From NCBI RefSeq assembly GCF_034928825.1, contig NZ_JAYFUL010000034.1, positions 1 through 64,000 of the forward strand: a DNA stretch of 64,000 bases, in the 5' to 3' direction. The number at the start of each line of letters is the position of its first letter. Within the stretch, counting starts at the first letter, position 1. Shown here piece by piece: positions 1-8,693 of the stretch. Under the pieces are notes generated by a model. That model was not told where the DNA came from and made no database searches. It saw only the letters and a list, made by a program, of their open reading frames with translations. The DNA is from Arcicella aquatica (lineage in GTDB: Bacteria > Bacteroidota > Bacteroidia > Cytophagales > Spirosomataceae). Position numbers and translations under genes: made by a program.

Positions 1-119
1 TGATTTAGTGATTTAGTGATTTAGTGATTTAGTGATTTAGTGATTTAGTGATTTAGTGATTTAGTGATTTAGTGATTTAGTGATTTAGTGATTTAGTGAT
101 TTAGTGATTTAGTGATTTA
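1..119. repeat. (TGATTTAG)n tandem array
   Basis: Fourteen perfect copies of the 8-mer TGATTTAG (1-112) plus a partial copy ending at 119. The array runs off the window edge, so its full length is unknown. Because 8 is not a multiple of 3, it puts TGA and TAG in all three forward frames and TAA in all three reverse frames, so it cannot be coding. A block of opposite polarity with related words (CTAAATCA, the reverse complement of the unit) lies at 181-216, so the two could pair. The length probably varies between isolates by replication slippage. Confidence 0.97.
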
Positions 120-180
120 AAAGCCGATTCATTTTAAATGAGTTCCCAAAAATCTATTTATTTTGTAATTTTTTAAAATT

Positions 181-226
181 AATCACTCAATCACAACTCA
201 CTAAATCACTCATTCACAACTCTCAA
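181..226 (-). repeat. Low-complexity GTGA/TGAG block downstream of the MCE gene
   Basis: Read on the minus strand, this block starts directly after the TAG stop of the MCE gene and consists of the words GTGA, TGAG and TTTAGTGA. It is the reverse-polarity partner of the array at 1-119, about 60 bp away, and could form a long imperfect hairpin between convergent genes. Blocks with the same vocabulary occur at about 19692-19725, 38021-38077 and 56173-56355. A role as terminator or stop-codon trap is inference. Confidence 0.7.
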
Positions 227-1186
227 CTATTTCACCACAGGCGGCGTGCTTTTATTACCGCCAAATACTGAAATGTTCACATAGCGTTTAGGAGCTAATC
301 TGAAATCGATTAAAAGCTTATCTAAATCAGCTATCGAACGATTAAGGTTGGTATAAAGTGAATCATCTTTTAATAATTTACCCATCGAGCCTTGTCCTGC
401 CTCTATACCCTGCATAATTTTTTGTAAGCCTTCTAAAGATTTTTGCGTAGTAGCTACAGCCTGACCTATCTTCAAGGCATTTAGCGAATCTGCCATGGTA
501 TTAAATTTACCAATCAAAGGCTTCAAGCTTTTTTCTGTTTCTATTAAATTATTAGAAAGGGTTCTCATATTAGCAGAGATACCAGCCAAATTACTTCTGT
601 TTTCAGTAATTGTACTATTCAATGAAGCCGTTAAAGAACTTACCGAACGATCAGAGTTTTTAACAAAGCCATTGACAACCATCCCTGTGCTTTCAAAACT
701 TTTAACAACAACACGCAGGGATTTTGTTAAAGAATCTAAGTTTTGAATCAATGGAAGTGCTTTTTCTTTAAGAAGATCGGTTACACCTGTTTCTGACGTA
801 GACACTAGCATTCCTCCATCTTCAATGAATTTTCCAGAAAATTTACCCATCTCAATTCTGATTAACTTCCCTCCTAACAGACCATCAGAAGCTAGAATCG
901 CTTGTGTACCTTCGGGCAATTTTAAGTCTTTTCTGATACTGATTACTACTTTTACTTTATTAGCATCACCTTTCAACAATTCTATTTCCTTTACTTGCCC
1001 AATTTTCATTCCACTTAGTGAAACTTGGTTGGCTGGTGTTAAGCCTTGTATATCTTTGTATATAATGACATATTTATTTTCTTGTGTAAAAAAATCTTTA
1101 CCTTTTAAAAAATTAAATCCTAGATATAAAATCACAAAGGATGTAAGGGCAAGTATGCCAATTTTGGTTTCTTTAGAGATATTCAT
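227..1186 (-). CDS. MlaD/MCE-family lipid transport protein
   Basis: 319 aa. One N-terminal membrane anchor (about residues 9-26) is followed by an MCE/MlaD domain (about 36-115) containing the typical stretch GLTPANQVSLSGMKIGQVKEI. A long helical region extends to residue 300, as in other single-MCE proteins of Bacteroidota. Family members are substrate-binding subunits of ABC systems that move phospholipids between the inner and outer membranes. The matching ATPase and permease genes (mlaF, mlaE) are not in this window and may lie beyond position 1 or elsewhere. The gene follows the amidase gene on the same strand after 74 bp, so co-transcription is likely. The ATG at 1186 is well placed before the anchor. 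Confidence 0.88.
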   Translation of the reverse strand: MNISKETKIGILALTSFVILYLGFNFLKGKDFFTQENKYVIIYKDIQGLTPANQVSLSGMKIGQVKEIELLKGDANKVKVVISIRKDLKLPEGTQAILASDGLLGGKLIRIEMGKFSGKFIEDGGMLVSTSETGVTDLLKEKALPLIQNLDSLTKSLRVVVKSFESTGMVVNGFVKNSDRSVSSLTASLNSTITENRSNLAGISANMRTLSNNLIETEKSLKPLIGKFNTMADSLNALKIGQAVATTQKSLEGLQKIMQGIEAGQGSMGKLLKDDSLYTNLNRSIADLDKLLIDFRLAPKRYVNISVFGGNKSTPPVVK

Positions 1187-1260
1187 AAATGACTGTTGAA
1201 GTTTTTCAATTGATTATTAATAGGTTTTATTGATTTTTAAAACACACTATCAATCCAAAC

Positions 1261-2073
1261 TTAATCCTCAATTTCTTCTTTATACGATTTAAATGCTTTA
1301 AAAATAGCCTCAGCTACTTCTCCTTGTCCCGAGCTTTTTGCTAAGTATTGCTCTTCATTTTTGTTTGTCAAAAAACCAGCTTCTACCAAAACGCTTGGCA
1401 TGGCCGTTTCCCAAAGTACTAAAAAACCTGCTTGTTTTACGCCGTAACTGTGCCTTTCAGATTTTTGTTTGAATTGTTTTTCAATTTTTTGTGCTAACTT
1501 GATACTATTCATCATAAAGGCACTTTGATAATTTGCCATCATAATATGTCCAAGTGGTGAATTAGGATTAAAACCATTATAGTTTTTTTCATAATTAGCC
1601 TCTTGCAAAATTACTGAGTTTTCTCGCTTTGCCACATCAAGATTACTACTTGTTTTATGTAACCCCATTGTGTAGGTCTCAGTTCCAGCAAATTTAGCAG
1701 AGTGATGTGCATTACAGTGTACTGAGATAAACAAATCTGCTTTATTACGGTTGGCAATAGCAGAACGTTCATGCAAATCTACAAACACATCCTTTGTTCT
1801 GGTATAAATTACTCTAACATCTGGATACTGTTCTTTTATTTTTTCCCCGAGTTCTAAAACAATTTTAAGGGCAATTTTAGACTCGTTATTATTTGCTCCG
1901 TGGCATCCTGGGTCTTTGCCCCCATGTCCAGCATCCAACACTACTGTTCTTACTCTAGTCTGTAACAACACAGGGCGATATGCTGGGTTTTCAACGAGTG
2001 AATATTGAAAAGTAAAACCACTAAGCGAGCAAATACAAGTGATTATTAAAAAACCTTTAACAAAGTTTAACAT
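1261..2073 (-). CDS. N-acetylmuramoyl-L-alanine amidase (Amidase_3)
   Basis: 270 aa with a hydrophobic N-terminal export signal (about residues 3-23). The Amidase_3 domain spans about 43-260. Visible zinc and catalytic positions are His50 in LDAGHGGKDPG, Glu64 in NNNESKIALK, His119 in SVHCNAHHS and Glu231 in LVEAGFLTN. The family cleaves the amide bond between MurNAc and L-alanine in peptidoglycan during cell separation. There is no AMIN or SPOR domain, so this is the minimal periplasmic form. It is first in a short minus-strand operon with the MCE gene and is divergent from lptD, a fully envelope-related neighbourhood. Confidence 0.93.
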   Translation of the reverse strand: MLNFVKGFLIITCICSLSGFTFQYSLVENPAYRPVLLQTRVRTVVLDAGHGGKDPGCHGANNNESKIALKIVLELGEKIKEQYPDVRVIYTRTKDVFVDLHERSAIANRNKADLFISVHCNAHHSAKFAGTETYTMGLHKTSSNLDVAKRENSVILQEANYEKNYNGFNPNSPLGHIMMANYQSAFMMNSIKLAQKIEKQFKQKSERHSYGVKQAGFLVLWETAMPSVLVEAGFLTNKNEEQYLAKSSGQGEVAEAIFKAFKSYKEEIED

Positions 2074-2114
2074 TATTTTCGGGTTGGTTCGCTATGTTCA
2101 AAAAGTAATAAAGT

Positions 2115-2122
2115 ATTTTTGT
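2115..2122 (+). promoter_or_regulatory. Candidate -7 box for lptD
   Basis: TATTTTTG matches the Bacteroidota -7 consensus TAnnTTTG and lies 41-48 nt upstream of the proposed lptD start. No TTG -33 element is found at the usual 17-21 nt spacing, so this call rests on one box only. Confidence 0.4.
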
Positions 2123-2162
2123 GCGTTATTTAATAAAAGACAAATATAAATTTTAAAGACTT

Positions 2163-5054
2163 CTGAAAAAAGCAATCCACATATTCAGTATATTAATTAG
2201 CTTACTTTTAGGGCTTTTAACCATAAATCAGTCTTCTGCTCAGCGATTATTGGGCGGAAAACCTTATAAACCTAAAGCCAATAAAGCTAATGCAGTAATC
2301 CCTAAAGATACTGCTAGTTTAGATTCTACCAAGCTAAGTATTACAAAAAGCGTACCTGACTCACTTAAAAAAGAAAGTGACCTCACTACAACTGTTGTAT
2401 ACTCAGCAAAGGATTCCACCATCATGGATACCGAAAACCAAATTGTATACCTATTTGGGGATGCAAAAGTCACCTATGGAGATGTTTCTCTGGAGGCGAA
2501 CTATATTCAACTCAACTGGGCAAAGAATGAAGTTTCGGCACATGGTACGAAAGATTCGACAACCAATAAGATTATAGGCAAGCCCATCTTTAAACAAGGC
2601 GGTGAACCTTATGATGCCGAAGAAATCAGGTATAACTTCAAAAGTAGGAAGGCCTTTATCAAAGGGCTTATTACTACCCAAGGTGATGGTTTGATACAAG
2701 GGGAGAAAGTAAAAAAGGATAATGAAGACAACCTTTATATCCGAAATGCTATTTATACTACTTGTAATCTTGAACATCCACACTTTAATATTAGGGCTAC
2801 TAAAATTAAAGTAGTGGGTAAAAGAGAAATTGTAGCTGGGCCATTCCACTTTGAATTAAATGAAATTCCTTTGCCTATTGGCTTGCCTTTTGGTTTCTTC
2901 CCTTATAAACCTCCGCAAGAATCGGGCACTTCGGGTATTATCATGCCTACTTATGGTGAAGAACCGCAAGGCAGGGGTTTCTTCTTGCGTGATGGTGGCT
3001 ACTATTTTGCATTGAGTCCTAATATTGGCTTGCGACTTACTGGAGAGATTTATTCAAAAGGTAGTTTTGGGATTGCTGCCAACTCTCAATACATCAAACG
3101 TTATCGCTATTCGGGTACTTTCAATGTGAATTTTAGACAAAGTAACAACGGTAGTGAGTTTGACAGACAAATAAGAAATGACTATGGTATCCAATGGTCA
3201 CATTCACCACAGAGCCGTGGAAATTCTAGCTTTTCGGCTTCAGTAAACTTACAAAGTAATTCAAATAGCCAATATAACAGTTTAAGCACGAGTAGCTACA
3301 TTTCTACAGCGTTGAACTCATCAATACAATATTCACGCAATTTTGGACAAACTATTCGAACTAGTTTGAGCCTACAAGCCGACCAAAATACGGTAACGAA
3401 GGCGGTCAATGTAAATACCAATTATACGTTTGGCTTAAACCAATTTCAGCCTTTCAAAAAGAAAAATGCTGTCACAGACCGTTTTATTGACCAGTTCAGG
3501 GTGGGCTTAGACCTTTCAGGTACTTATGGTATTACCAACCAAGTAGCTTTAACCAACCGTTCGTACAATAACTTTGGTTATACTGTTTATAGAACGATTG
3601 ATACATTAGACCTTGACCCAACCAAGCCCGTAGTTATAGACCCAAGAACAGCGGCTAACGCTAGTACTAACTTGGCACGAGATGGTGTAATTCCATTTAA
3701 TTTATCAACCTTACCTGAATTATTAAAAAATGCTCAGTTCAAGGCTCAATACAGCATCCCTATTTCATTGCCTAATATTAAAATTGGTAAGTATATTAAC
3801 TTAACCCCTGGCTTTAACTTTTCTGGGAATATTTATCAACAGAAATATAAATACAATTTCAAAGCCTTTAACGATAAAGCTGCTATTTATAGTAAAGATA
3901 CTACTGCTGGCAAAGGAGCCGTCGAGATTGATACACTTCGGGGTGGAGCTTTCTATGCTGATTATACTTATGCGTTTTCAATGAGTATGAATACTCGTTT
4001 GTATGGTACGATTAACTTCAAAAAAGGTAGATTACAAGGCATTCGCCATACGATATCGCCTTCATTGAGCATAAATTATACGCCAGATTTTACAGACCCT
4101 AAATATGGTTTTTACCAAACGGTTCAAATCAATAACAGGGTTCATAAATACCAAAAAGGCGAAACCATTCCAAGTTCGTTGGCGGGACAAGAAACGCTTC
4201 CCGGCGATTTCTTGAACATCTCAAGTTTTAACCCTACCCAAACTAACCGTGGTAGCCAATCGGGTGGTATTAGTTTCGGGATTCAGAATACTTTAGAAGC
4301 CAAACTAAGAGCAAAGTCGGATACGGCTCAAAAAGAATCTGAGAAGATAATGTTGCTTGATAACTTCTCATTCACAGGAAATTACAACTTCTTTGCTACG
4401 CAGTTCAAACTTTCTAATTTGAACTTTTCAGCCAACTCTAGGGTAAAAAAGTTTGACATCAATTTTGGAGGTTCTTTAGACCCCTACAAGTATGTAAACG
4501 ATGGTTACTCTATATCAGGGCGTAGAATAGATACTTTGTTAATTGACTTGGGCGAAGGTTTTGCAAAGTTGGCTAGCTTAAACCTTTCGATAAGCAAAAG
4601 CTTTAAACCTGCTAGTGCTGATAAAAAGAAACAGAATACGAATGGTACGGAGGGACAAATGAGCCAAATCAACAGGAATATCAATGACTATGTAGATTGG
4701 TCTGTGCCTTGGAGTTTCCAGTTTGGTTTCAATTATAATATGAACAAAACGGGCTATGCTCCTGCTACTATCGTAAGTGCTTTGACCTTTAAAGGGGATG
4801 TAAAACTGACTGAGAAATGGAATTTTACCCTAAGTTCTGGTTATGACTTTGTCAATAAAGGCATTTCATTAACCAATATTAGTATTCATAGAGACTTACA
4901 CTGTTGGGAAGCTAATTTCGACTGGACGCCGATTGCTAGTCCGTATTATGGTCGTTCTAGTACTTACAACTTTACTATCAGAGTTAAATCAGCCTTATTA
5001 CAAGAATTAAAACTTTCGCGTAGAAATACTTTCTATGATAGAGGAGGTTTCTAA
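2163..5054 (+). CDS. lptD: LptD/OstA-type LPS assembly outer membrane protein
   Basis: About 963 aa if read from 2163. The N-terminal part contains an OstA/LptA-like beta-jellyroll (GDAKVTYGDVSLEANYIQL), followed by a large C-terminal region rich in alternating aromatic strands, as in the LptD barrel. The stretch PLPIGLPFGFFPYKPPQESGT resembles the conserved linker of Bacteroidota LptD proteins. The protein should insert lipopolysaccharide into the outer leaflet. The start is uncertain. The first ATG/GTG/TTG in frame is TTG 2250, but the open frame continues upstream to 2157 (stop TAA at 2154) and encodes a clear signal peptide (KKAIHIFSILISLLLGLL... then SSAQ). That signal has no ATG, GTG or TTG; CTG at 2163 is the best candidate start. 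Divergent from the amidase/MCE operon. Confidence 0.88.
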   Translation: MKKAIHIFSILISLLLGLLTINQSSAQRLLGGKPYKPKANKANAVIPKDTASLDSTKLSITKSVPDSLKKESDLTTTVVYSAKDSTIMDTENQIVYLFGDAKVTYGDVSLEANYIQLNWAKNEVSAHGTKDSTTNKIIGKPIFKQGGEPYDAEEIRYNFKSRKAFIKGLITTQGDGLIQGEKVKKDNEDNLYIRNAIYTTCNLEHPHFNIRATKIKVVGKREIVAGPFHFELNEIPLPIGLPFGFFPYKPPQESGTSGIIMPTYGEEPQGRGFFLRDGGYYFALSPNIGLRLTGEIYSKGSFGIAANSQYIKRYRYSGTFNVNFRQSNNGSEFDRQIRNDYGIQWSHSPQSRGNSSFSASVNLQSNSNSQYNSLSTSSYISTALNSSIQYSRNFGQTIRTSLSLQADQNTVTKAVNVNTNYTFGLNQFQPFKKKNAVTDRFIDQFRVGLDLSGTYGITNQVALTNRSYNNFGYTVYRTIDTLDLDPTKPVVIDPRTAANASTNLARDGVIPFNLSTLPELLKNAQFKAQYSIPISLPNIKIGKYINLTPGFNFSGNIYQQKYKYNFKAFNDKAAIYSKDTTAGKGAVEIDTLRGGAFYADYTYAFSMSMNTRLYGTINFKKGRLQGIRHTISPSLSINYTPDFTDPKYGFYQTVQINNRVHKYQKGETIPSSLAGQETLPGDFLNISSFNPTQTNRGSQSGGISFGIQNTLEAKLRAKSDTAQKESEKIMLLDNFSFTGNYNFFATQFKLSNLNFSANSRVKKFDINFGGSLDPYKYVNDGYSISGRRIDTLLIDLGEGFAKLASLNLSISKSFKPASADKKKQNTNGTEGQMSQINRNINDYVDWSVPWSFQFGFNYNMNKTGYAPATIVSALTFKGDVKLTEKWNFTLSSGYDFVNKGISLTNISIHRDLHCWEANFDWTPIASPYYGRSSTYNFTIRVKSALLQELKLSRRNTFYDRGGF

Positions 5055-5390
5055 AAAATCCTTCTTCCATGCCTAGTACTTAAGTCCGTAACTAAGTATG
5101 AAAGAAGGACAAACATGACTCATCTCAATCTTTCTTAAAATAGGAAAGTTTTTTGCATATTGATAGCTTATAATACCTCGTATAAACAACGGTGTTGTAT
5201 GTGTCACTGCAAGATTTTGACAGGCGCAAATGGAGGGGATATGTACTAGAGCATAGTATTTTTTGAGTGGAGATGATGATTGATATGCTTTGTCTAGGTT
5301 AATATCATAACTATTACACTAATCAGATAAATATGCATTTGTCAGTGTTTGCTTTTATCTCTTTTTGTTTTGTGGCTATATTTTAAACAC
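5055..5390. other. Intergenic region without recognisable gene
   Basis: 336 bp between convergent genes. No ORF with family resemblance, tRNA-like fold or clear promoter box was seen. The sequence looks degenerate and may be a decayed insertion, but nothing identifiable remains. Confidence 0.5.
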
Positions 5391-5453
5391 AAAAAGACCT
5401 CCTTAGATAATTTGAGATTTGGTTATTCTCTAAATTACTAAGGAGGTCTTTTA
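5391..5453. terminator. Bidirectional hairpin terminator between lptD and the LruC-type gene
   Basis: An inverted repeat with outer arms AAAAGACCTCCTTAG and CTAAGGAGGTCTTTT continues into a second pairing block (TAATTT...AGA with TCTCTAAATTA). It has A-tract and T-tract ends on both strands and lies about 57 bp beyond the stop of the minus-strand gene at 5510, consistent with shared termination of convergent transcripts. Confidence 0.75.
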
Positions 5454-5509
5454 TATTAATATTCCCGAAAATTTGGGATGACTAACATTTTAATTCCTAT
5501 TTGGTAATA

Positions 5510-7543
5510 CTAAAATACTTTTGTTGGATCGAAGTATGCTTTGCCAATCACATACCAATCTGGGTAAAGTGTTCCTCCACTCTCAGCCCATAAACCGAAC
5601 TCGTTATAAGCATCAATAATAGGTACTGTTTCTAAAGGATACTTAAAGTCACTAGGTAAATCTATAGCCCAAGGCAACAACTTAGCGTTTTTATAGTAAA
5701 TACCTGAAGATGGATCTGAAGCGTCTTGACCTGTACCAAACAACGACATATTTGCTTTAGAAGTTGGTGCCATATTTGGTAAATGAACCTCTTTGCCTCT
5801 ATCGTTTGCCGAGAACAAGAACGGATTATATGGTGCCACACCTAATGTTGTCTTACTAATCGGAGTCGTAAAGCTAATGGTTAATCTTAATGTATCATTT
5901 GGTGCAATTACAGAAGAACCTTTCGATGTATTAATAAAACCTCCTGACGATTTCATTTGCCTGAATGCATTATCAAAGGCAATAATGGTGGCATATTTTT
6001 GGCCAGCTTCTGTACCATTGCTTGAATTTGTAATCATGCCTTGTGTAAGTGACTGACCTGATACTGATTTAACAAGTGCTGGGTCAATTGGTAATTGGAA
6101 GCCCCAACCATTGATATAACTTGCACCAATCGCTTTAATATAAAACTTACCTTTTAAATCAACTACTTGGTTCTGTGCATTCAATACTTCTTGGAATTGG
6201 TAGTTAATTACTAAGTCGTTCATATCATAGTCACCCTGTAATGGCCATAAATCTTCATAAGCCAATGTACTATAAGTGTTGCTTCCTGGAATATAATTGT
6301 TGATTGCTCTCGCAGGGTCTGTTGGGTACTCATCACGACTATCACCTACACCATCACCATCTGTATCTTTTGGACTATCTACAATCGGTATGTTGCTAGT
6401 ATCAATTGCTTTGATTGGGTTAGAAGTCGCAAAGAAAATAGCATCATTGAAATCTTGGTCACAAGAAGAACTTTCTCTTTGAATATCTTCAAAAGCAAGT
6501 ACCATTCTTTTTGTAGATGGCTCGTTCAATACAATTAAGTGACGACGGTTACTTTCTTTACTTTCTACGTTAAGAACATCATGCGAGAAGTGAGCATAAT
6601 TACCAGTTCCTACTTTATTATTAGATGTGTAAGAATCTGCTAAAAGAACAAATCCAATACCTGTACCTGCTGGGAACTGACCAATTTTAACTTTATCACC
6701 TGATACTAATGCTCCACCTGATCCTTTGTAAGAAACGTTAGGGAAAACAACTGTCATTTTAGAAATGTCAGCCGTAGTTTTTGGAGGGTTAAGCGGATTG
6801 AATGTATAATATCCTAATGTATTTTTCCAGCCAGCACCTTCGTGTACAAATGTTACCCAAACATCAGCAGCTTCAGTAATGTATAAGAAGTTACGGTTAT
6901 TATTATTCAAAAAGTCTGGGTGTGCTACAGGCACTGATTTAGACTCTGGTAAACTAGCATTAATATATTCTAAAAACTGGCTAGAGATTGGGTCTCTGTC
7001 TTTCTCAAGATAAGCAGGTAAACCATCGTTGTTCCAAGAACCTAAGTAAGTAATTAGTGGATATGTCTGCGATGCAGTACCTTCTAATCTTGCTGCTTTT
7101 AGTGGTTGTTCAACGCTTTCAGAAACAGTAGGGTTATTTCCTCCAAAATTCACTTCTGAGGTAGTACCACTCAATGTAACAATTGTTTCAGAAGGTAAAC
7201 CGATATAATCTGGTTTTACCGATATTTTAGTAACATAAGTAGGTATTTTTTGATTTAAGCTGAATACACCATTTTTCAATGTAATACCTTTGAACAAAAG
7301 CACATTTTCAGGATAACTATAAACAGACATAATTACACCCGAAATTGGGTTGTTCATATTATCGTAAGCACCTATTTTAAAAGTAATCTCTTTTGATGTA
7401 TTAAAATTAAAGCCTTTTGGAACATTTAGCTTATCCATGGCTGCAGCAGCAGGATCAATTGTTGAACCGTTTTCATTAGGTAAGCAACCACTCAATAAAG
7501 TAGAAGTTACAACTAAAATTATGAGGTAATAAAAAGATTTCAT
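5510..7543 (-). CDS. LruC-domain lipoprotein with DUF4114-like region
   Basis: 677 aa. The N-terminal lipobox LLSGC (Cys20) predicts a lipoprotein. About residues 145-370 include a DUF4114-like segment (VWVTFVHEGAGWKNTLGYYTF... DQDFNDAIFF). It is followed by a thrombospondin type-3-like calcium loop (DTDGDGVGDSRDEYPTD, about 395-410). A C-terminal LruC/DUF4842 domain starts at the conserved YEDLWPLQGDYDMNDLVINY. The LruC family is named for leptospiral lipoproteins; in Bacteroidota its role is not established. An exposed, calcium-stabilised surface protein is an inference. The gene is monocistronic with terminators on both sides. The ATG at 7543 gives the signal directly. Confidence 0.82.
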   Translation of the reverse strand: MKSFYYLIILVVTSTLLSGCLPNENGSTIDPAAAAMDKLNVPKGFNFNTSKEITFKIGAYDNMNNPISGVIMSVYSYPENVLLFKGITLKNGVFSLNQKIPTYVTKISVKPDYIGLPSETIVTLSGTTSEVNFGGNNPTVSESVEQPLKAARLEGTASQTYPLITYLGSWNNDGLPAYLEKDRDPISSQFLEYINASLPESKSVPVAHPDFLNNNNRNFLYITEAADVWVTFVHEGAGWKNTLGYYTFNPLNPPKTTADISKMTVVFPNVSYKGSGGALVSGDKVKIGQFPAGTGIGFVLLADSYTSNNKVGTGNYAHFSHDVLNVESKESNRRHLIVLNEPSTKRMVLAFEDIQRESSSCDQDFNDAIFFATSNPIKAIDTSNIPIVDSPKDTDGDGVGDSRDEYPTDPARAINNYIPGSNTYSTLAYEDLWPLQGDYDMNDLVINYQFQEVLNAQNQVVDLKGKFYIKAIGASYINGWGFQLPIDPALVKSVSGQSLTQGMITNSSNGTEAGQKYATIIAFDNAFRQMKSSGGFINTSKGSSVIAPNDTLRLTISFTTPISKTTLGVAPYNPFLFSANDRGKEVHLPNMAPTSKANMSLFGTGQDASDPSSGIYYKNAKLLPWAIDLPSDFKYPLETVPIIDAYNEFGLWAESGGTLYPDWYVIGKAYFDPTKVF

Positions 7544-7817
7544 GACGTAATATTTAAAAAATGGAGGAAAAAGTTCTATAAATGTATTTAGCGATAAATA
7601 TTGTTGCTTGATTTTTGAAAAACGTTCGAATCAATTGAATTAAGACCCTTATTAAGTAAAATCACTTAATTAATGACTATTTAAACAAATAGCGTACCAA
7701 AAAATCAATCATACCTTATTTTATTTATTAATATCTTTATTTTTTTTGAAAAATCATCGAAATCAACCAAAAACTTTCTTTAATTATAGTCATTCTAAAA
7801 AAAAGAAAACAAAAAAA
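7544..7817. other. AT-rich upstream region of the LruC-type lipoprotein gene
   Basis: About 275 bp of very AT-rich sequence between two minus-strand genes. It should hold the promoter and leader of the lipoprotein gene, but no complete TTG/TAnnTTTG pair was recognised. No ORF is supported. Confidence 0.4.
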
Positions 7818-7844
7818 GCAGAATAACTTTTAAGTATATTCTGC
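7818..7844 (-). terminator. Rho-independent terminator of the DUF2911 gene
   Basis: The 8-bp stem GCAGAATA/TATTCTGC is followed on the minus strand by a T-rich run (reverse complement of the A-run at 7810-7817). It lies 30 bp downstream of the stop at 7874. Confidence 0.8.
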
Positions 7845-7873
7845 CTCTTTTATTTCTATTAAAAGTATAAGAA

Positions 7874-8413
7874 TTATTTTATTGGAATTGTTACCACAGT
7901 AGTATCCCAATGTAAAAGCATATCTACTCCGCTTTCTTTTTCATTAAAATCAATCTTAAATGTTTCTACAGAGTCTGCTTGTTGTGAAGACATAGCGGGT
8001 ACTCTTAAAACATCTTTACTTTCATCATACGATAAACCCCATTGTCCTACTTCTGCATTGATAATTATTGTCCAATCGCCTTTCTCAGGAATTGTGAAGA
8101 GGGTGTACTTACCAGCTTTAAGTACTTTGCCTCCGATGGTTACATCTCTTGAGAATTTTATAATAGTTGCTTCATTAGCCCCAGTTCTCCACCATTTTCC
8201 ATAAGGAACAAGTGCTTTTCCTTGAGTTGTTCCAAAAATAAGCCTCCCTTTTTTAGAAGGTTGGCAATAATCTACAGTAATTCCTAAACCATTCTTCTCG
8301 TATTCAGCAGTAGCTGATGGACTAAAAGGTTTGTTGTAGTAGAATCGAATAAAAACAGTAACAGATGCCAAGACTGCTAAAACAATCAGTATAACCTTTA
8401 AAACCTTCATCAT
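7874..8413 (-). CDS. DUF2911 domain protein, membrane-anchored
   Basis: 179 aa. An N-terminal hydrophobic segment (about residues 4-22) is either a signal anchor or an uncleaved signal. The rest matches the DUF2911 pattern of Bacteroidota: YCQPSKKGRLIFG, then the hallmark LVPYGKWWRTGANEAT (about 70-85), KAGKYTLFTIP and WTIIIN. No biochemical function is known for the family. Short single-domain members like this one are probably periplasmic or secreted. The gene has its own terminator and is separated from the next minus-strand gene by a palindromic element at 8519-8680. The ATG at 8413 (another ATG follows at 8410) is acceptable. Confidence 0.85.
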   Translation of the reverse strand: MMKVLKVILIVLAVLASVTVFIRFYYNKPFSPSATAEYEKNGLGITVDYCQPSKKGRLIFGTTQGKALVPYGKWWRTGANEATIIKFSRDVTIGGKVLKAGKYTLFTIPEKGDWTIIINAEVGQWGLSYDESKDVLRVPAMSSQQADSVETFKIDFNEKESGVDMLLHWDTTVVTIPIK

Positions 8414-8518
8414 TAATTGTTCAATTAGGGAGAGTGGAATAATTATATAAGGATAAATTTGAAATCAATTCTGTAAAAATACTCCATTTTATCTTGACGT
8501 CAAAATGAATCCAAACAC

Positions 8519-8680
8519 TGAAGCTGTTTAAACTTTCCGTTTCTGAGGTGAAAGTATTGTATTTTTGAATTGATTTTTTCAAAATTTGCGAAGCATAGCA
8601 TCGCTACGTTGAGTAAATTTTGGAACAAGCTATGCTAAAAGACTTAGTTTAACCCGAAAGGGAAAGTTTAAACAGCTTCA
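8519..8680. repeat. MITE-like palindromic element with 20-bp terminal inverted repeats
   Basis: Perfect 20-bp terminal inverted repeats TGAAGCTGTTTAAACTTTCC (8519-8538) and its reverse complement (8661-8680). Nested inside are two further inverted pairs: CAAAATTT/AAATTTTG and AGCATAGC (8592-8599)/GCTATGCT (8629-8636). The element is 162 bp long with no coding capacity and sits between two same-strand genes. No target-site duplication is obvious. It could be a small non-autonomous element or a complex terminator. Confidence 0.75.
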
Positions 8681-8693
8681 CTATATAATTAAT

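Noticed and set aside
1..119. CRISPR array
   Set aside because: The 8-bp unit repeats without spacers and there are no cas genes; it is a simple tandem repeat.
2250..2252. TTG 2250 as the lptD start
   Set aside because: It would remove the signal peptide that the open frame clearly encodes upstream.
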